Of a stretch of 9,175 nucleotides of DNA, positions 8,301 to 9,175 are shown piece after piece. The stretch is from assembly GCA_039208045.1 (NCBI GenBank), contig JBCCRH010000242.1:1-9175 (forward strand), written 5' to 3'. Positions within the stretch are counted from its first letter, which is position 1. Every line of letters starts with the position of its first letter. Position numbers and translations under genes: made by a program. The stretch is from JBCCRH01 sp039208045 (lineage in GTDB: Bacteria > Bacteroidota > Bacteroidia > Chitinophagales > Saprospiraceae). The notes beneath the pieces were generated by a model. It saw only the letters and a list, made by a program, of their open reading frames with translations. It searched no databases and was not told the origin of the DNA.

Positions 8301-8972
8301 CCGACCACACCTATTGAAGTATTAGAAACCCAACTGAGAGAACAAGAAGCATCATTTAGCACGCTCCAACAACAAATCGGGGCTTTGCAAGAGCGCTTGC
8401 AGGTGCAGCAGAAGCGAAAGGAAGAAGCGGCTGCTTTGGTGGAGCAAATTGGTGCGCAGGAGCGAGAGCACCAACGCTGGGCTAGGCTCAATGCGATTAT
8501 CGGCTCTGCGGACGGGAAAAAGTTTCGCGTATTTGCCCAAGGGCTTACCCTAAAGCGCCTCGTGCAGCTCGCCAATCAGCATCTGCAAAAGTTGGATGGG
8601 CGGTATGTCATTCAGAAACGAGCAGATAATAATTTAGAGTTGGATATTATCGATACCTATCAGGCCGAGAATCGGCGGTCGATGCGCACTTTATCGGGAG
8701 GAGAGAGCTTTTTAGTGAGCCTGGCACTTGCACTAGGCTTGTCGGACTTAGCTGGTCGTCAGGCGAATATACAATCGCTTTTTATTGATGAAGGTTTTGG
8801 CACCTTGGATGAAAATAGCCTGGATTTGGCTATTTCGACCTTGGAGAACTTGCAGTCGAGTGGTAAAACGATTGGAGTGATTTCGCATGTAAAGGCTTTA
8901 AAAGAGCGTATTACGACGCAGATTCGAGTGGTGAAGCAGGGGAGTGGGATTAGTCAATTGATTATTGAGTAA
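5313..8972 (+). CDS. sbcC: Exonuclease subunit SbcC (Rad50/SMC-like ATPase)
   Basis: ATPase and DNA-tethering subunit of SbcCD. Its 1219 residues are longer than E. coli SbcC (1048). The order is N-terminal ATPase half with Walker A GDTGAGKT (37-44) and Q-loop VLLSQGDF (Gln155); first coiled-coil arm about 190-595; zinc hook CPLCGSTEHPY (600-610, Cys600 and Cys603) almost exactly central; second arm about 615-1060; then signature LSGGES (1127-1132), Walker B SLFIDEGFGTLD (1155-1166, Asp1159, Glu1160) and the switch histidine in VISH (His1192). All ATPase motifs are intact. Both arms are very rich in Gln, Glu, Ala and Leu, especially around 806-870. The ATG overlaps the sbcD stop by four bases, and the N-terminus MKIISIHIKNINSL fits the family. 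No convincing terminator follows. Confidence 0.98.
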   Translation: MKIISIHIKNINSLQLERTIDFEAPPLVNAGLFAITGDTGAGKTTILDALTLGLYGKVHRNKDVKEVISYGSTVSLAEVTFETPQGRFRAKWTIRRARKRLDGNILGPDRQLAKWNPKKEAFEIIAEKIREVDAKVEEVTGLDYDRFCRSVLLSQGDFAAFLRANEKERSDLLERITGTGVYSEISKAAYERTKLEERTLEALQAKKEGLQLESDEVLQELEEALKTLGQQGEQQQKMLKAQRLVLERVSQQQVLLSQKADLEVAKAATAELLKAAEPEFDRLSQYEKTSPMLADLGQYQTLQQQLASLLRQAAAETQALTQQAQHLKTTQATQATQAEQVAQIQAEQERLAPIFEAVQRLDQTIGHTQKSWEAQHTQVEQSHEKSKAIATQIEALSAEHQALQQTLGATKAWLNEHDFLEHLSKDLPYIKQERDHLREAYLLDKRILEEAKALEERSVVLQKQQQTIQKEQATILQQSTDLEASFQALVPDQFAQDRWAVFELLQKDIDQLQVERTQLDRFQFLVGQYQEGVKELTVLEEQLESLRAQELAFSKRLMNYLDQETLLANRLQLKQRRFERERAIANYEKDRAELVEGEPCPLCGSTEHPYLEDQPDLFVDDAKRELTKAEQALEHLRENGKKMMAQHQQLVNQIEQLSGGELEDLSGEVNRRLARLEEQETRLAQEFSQLRPVHFESSKVQVLQLQLEQLDKRLAKQKESKATLQQLHKELEQIEAAKQQLDKQAQEVATQLLLAAEKQNDLQIRQEAQIRLFSESEQQINKLLKRYNYTFEQSTAKAMFTQLEQWEKEWEQQLQQQQHAEKEQAVKAEALKQQQAQQAQIGKQLQQEKGQLDSLQAQLAKLQAERAALFGEKEVAVEKKGLQQALQTAQDSLQQTTKQLQEQEAQMAKLQGQQQNRAAQQTATEAQLNDLNDSLNKQAQAIGFQGLEAVLVAQLTAEKATQIREKRTSLHRQQNQEAANWKSITERLEVLSKQELPTTPIEVLETQLREQEASFSTLQQQIGALQERLQVQQKRKEEAAALVEQIGAQEREHQRWARLNAIIGSADGKKFRVFAQGLTLKRLVQLANQHLQKLDGRYVIQKRADNNLELDIIDTYQAENRRSMRTLSGGESFLVSLALALGLSDLAGRQANIQSLFIDEGFGTLDENSLDLAISTLENLQSSGKTIGVISHVKALKERITTQIRVVKQGSGISQLIIE
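6300..6326 (+). repeat. Three imperfect 9-base tandem units within sbcC
   Basis: Three consecutive 9-base units of the form ACCCARGCN encode Thr-Gln-Ala three times (residues 330-338) in the first coiled-coil arm of SbcC. The third base of the Gln and Ala codons differs between units, so this is either old duplication or protein-level low complexity. The frame is preserved. Confidence 0.5.
7746..7766 (+). repeat. Short CAG triplet run within sbcC
   Basis: Two CAG codons, one CTA and four CAG codons encode Gln812-Gln813-Leu814 and Gln815-Gln818 in the second coiled-coil arm. The run is in frame and short. It sits in the most glutamine-rich stretch of the protein (about 20 of 65 residues between 806 and 870 by hand count). 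Confidence 0.7.
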
Positions 8973-9050
8973 ACCGCATGGAATCCAAACTTCGACTTTC
9001 GATCCAGGAATATCGATTTTATTGGACTTTTTGAGGCGTTTTATGTTAAT

Positions 9051-9078
9051 TTGTGTGAAGTATTTTTTGCTATTTTTA
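9051..9078 (+). promoter_or_regulatory. Possible Bacteroidota-type promoter downstream of sbcC
   Basis: TTG (9051-9053) is followed by 17 bases and TATTTTTA (9071-9078), which fits TTG-N17-23-TAnnTTTG except for the last base. The start would be near 9085, directing transcription off the right edge. The surrounding DNA is T-rich, so near-matches are expected by chance. The case rests mainly on the leader-like elements that follow. Confidence 0.33.
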
Positions 9079-9090
9079 ATTTATTTTTTT

Positions 9091-9132
9091 CAAAAATAAT
9101 TTCATGAGTAAAGATTTAAAGAAATTATTTTG
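9091..9132. repeat. AT-rich inverted repeat with 17-base loop
   Basis: CAAAAATAATTTC (9091-9103) and GAAATTATTTTG (9121-9132) are reverse complements apart from one extra A in the left arm. They form a 12-bp stem with one bulge around a 17-base loop. No T run follows on the plus strand, and an A run follows on the minus strand, so it does not look like a terminator. It lies between the possible promoter and the boxA-like sequence. Confidence 0.6.
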
Positions 9133-9165
9133 AGATAAACCTGATTTATAAGTCAAGAGTGTCAA

Positions 9166-9175
9166 TTCTTTAACA
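9166..9175 (+). promoter_or_regulatory. boxA-like antitermination sequence at window edge
   Basis: The last ten bases are TTCTTTAACA. The final nine, TCTTTAACA, are identical to the 3' nine bases of E. coli rRNA boxA (TGCTCTTTAACA), the NusB/NusE binding site in rRNA leaders. Preceded by an AT-rich leader with an inverted repeat and a possible promoter, this is what the start of an rRNA operon looks like. The rRNA itself would lie outside the window, so this is inference. Confidence 0.45.

Noticed and set aside
8999..9020. Possible terminator after sbcC: TCGAT/ATCGA around 8 bases, then TTTT.
   Set aside because: The stem is only 5 bp and AT-rich, and the T run is short. Not enough for a call; the end of the sbcDC transcript is left open.
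9104..9133. Nine-codon reading frame MSKDLKKLF starting with ATG.
   Set aside because: It is tiny, has no supporting start signal, and lies within the loop and right arm of the inverted repeat. Such frames are common by chance in AT-rich DNA.

Overview
The window looks like ordinary chromosome from a member of the Bacteroidota. The clearest clue is the promoter of the tRNA gene at the left edge, an exact match to the phylum's TTG-N17-23-TAnnTTTG consensus. The genes also lack strong Shine-Dalgarno sequences, and there is a lipoprotein of a type common in Bacteroidota (DUF4836-like). I cannot place it below phylum.

Layout, left to right. Positions 1-52 hold the 5' part of a minus-strand tRNA-Gly(GCC) cut by the window edge, with its promoter at 70-101. 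A Rho-independent terminator (181-212, minus) ends a minus-strand unit made of ppk1 (polyphosphate kinase, 1928-4015) followed by an uncharacterised lipoprotein gene (287-1849). An 89-base AT-rich divergent spacer separates ppk1 from plus-strand sbcD (4105-5316) and sbcC (5313-8972), which overlap by four bases. The last 203 bases contain no convincing gene. They hold a possible promoter, a 12-bp AT-rich inverted repeat and, at the very end, a boxA-like sequence. This suggests, without proving it, that the window stops in the leader of an rRNA operon.

How the genes work together. SbcC (SMC-like ATPase with a zinc hook) and SbcD (Mre11-type nuclease) form the SbcCD complex that processes DNA hairpins and blocked double-strand ends. 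Ppk1 makes inorganic polyphosphate from ATP. The lipoprotein is anchored in the cell envelope and its role is unknown. Nothing in the sequence links the ppk1 unit to sbcDC beyond the shared divergent spacer. I see no mobile element, CRISPR array, phage gene or obvious novel defence system. The points that merit a second look are the right-edge leader-like structure, a tyrosine at a usually histidine position in Ppk1, the very glutamine-rich arms of SbcC, and the ppk1-linked lipoprotein.
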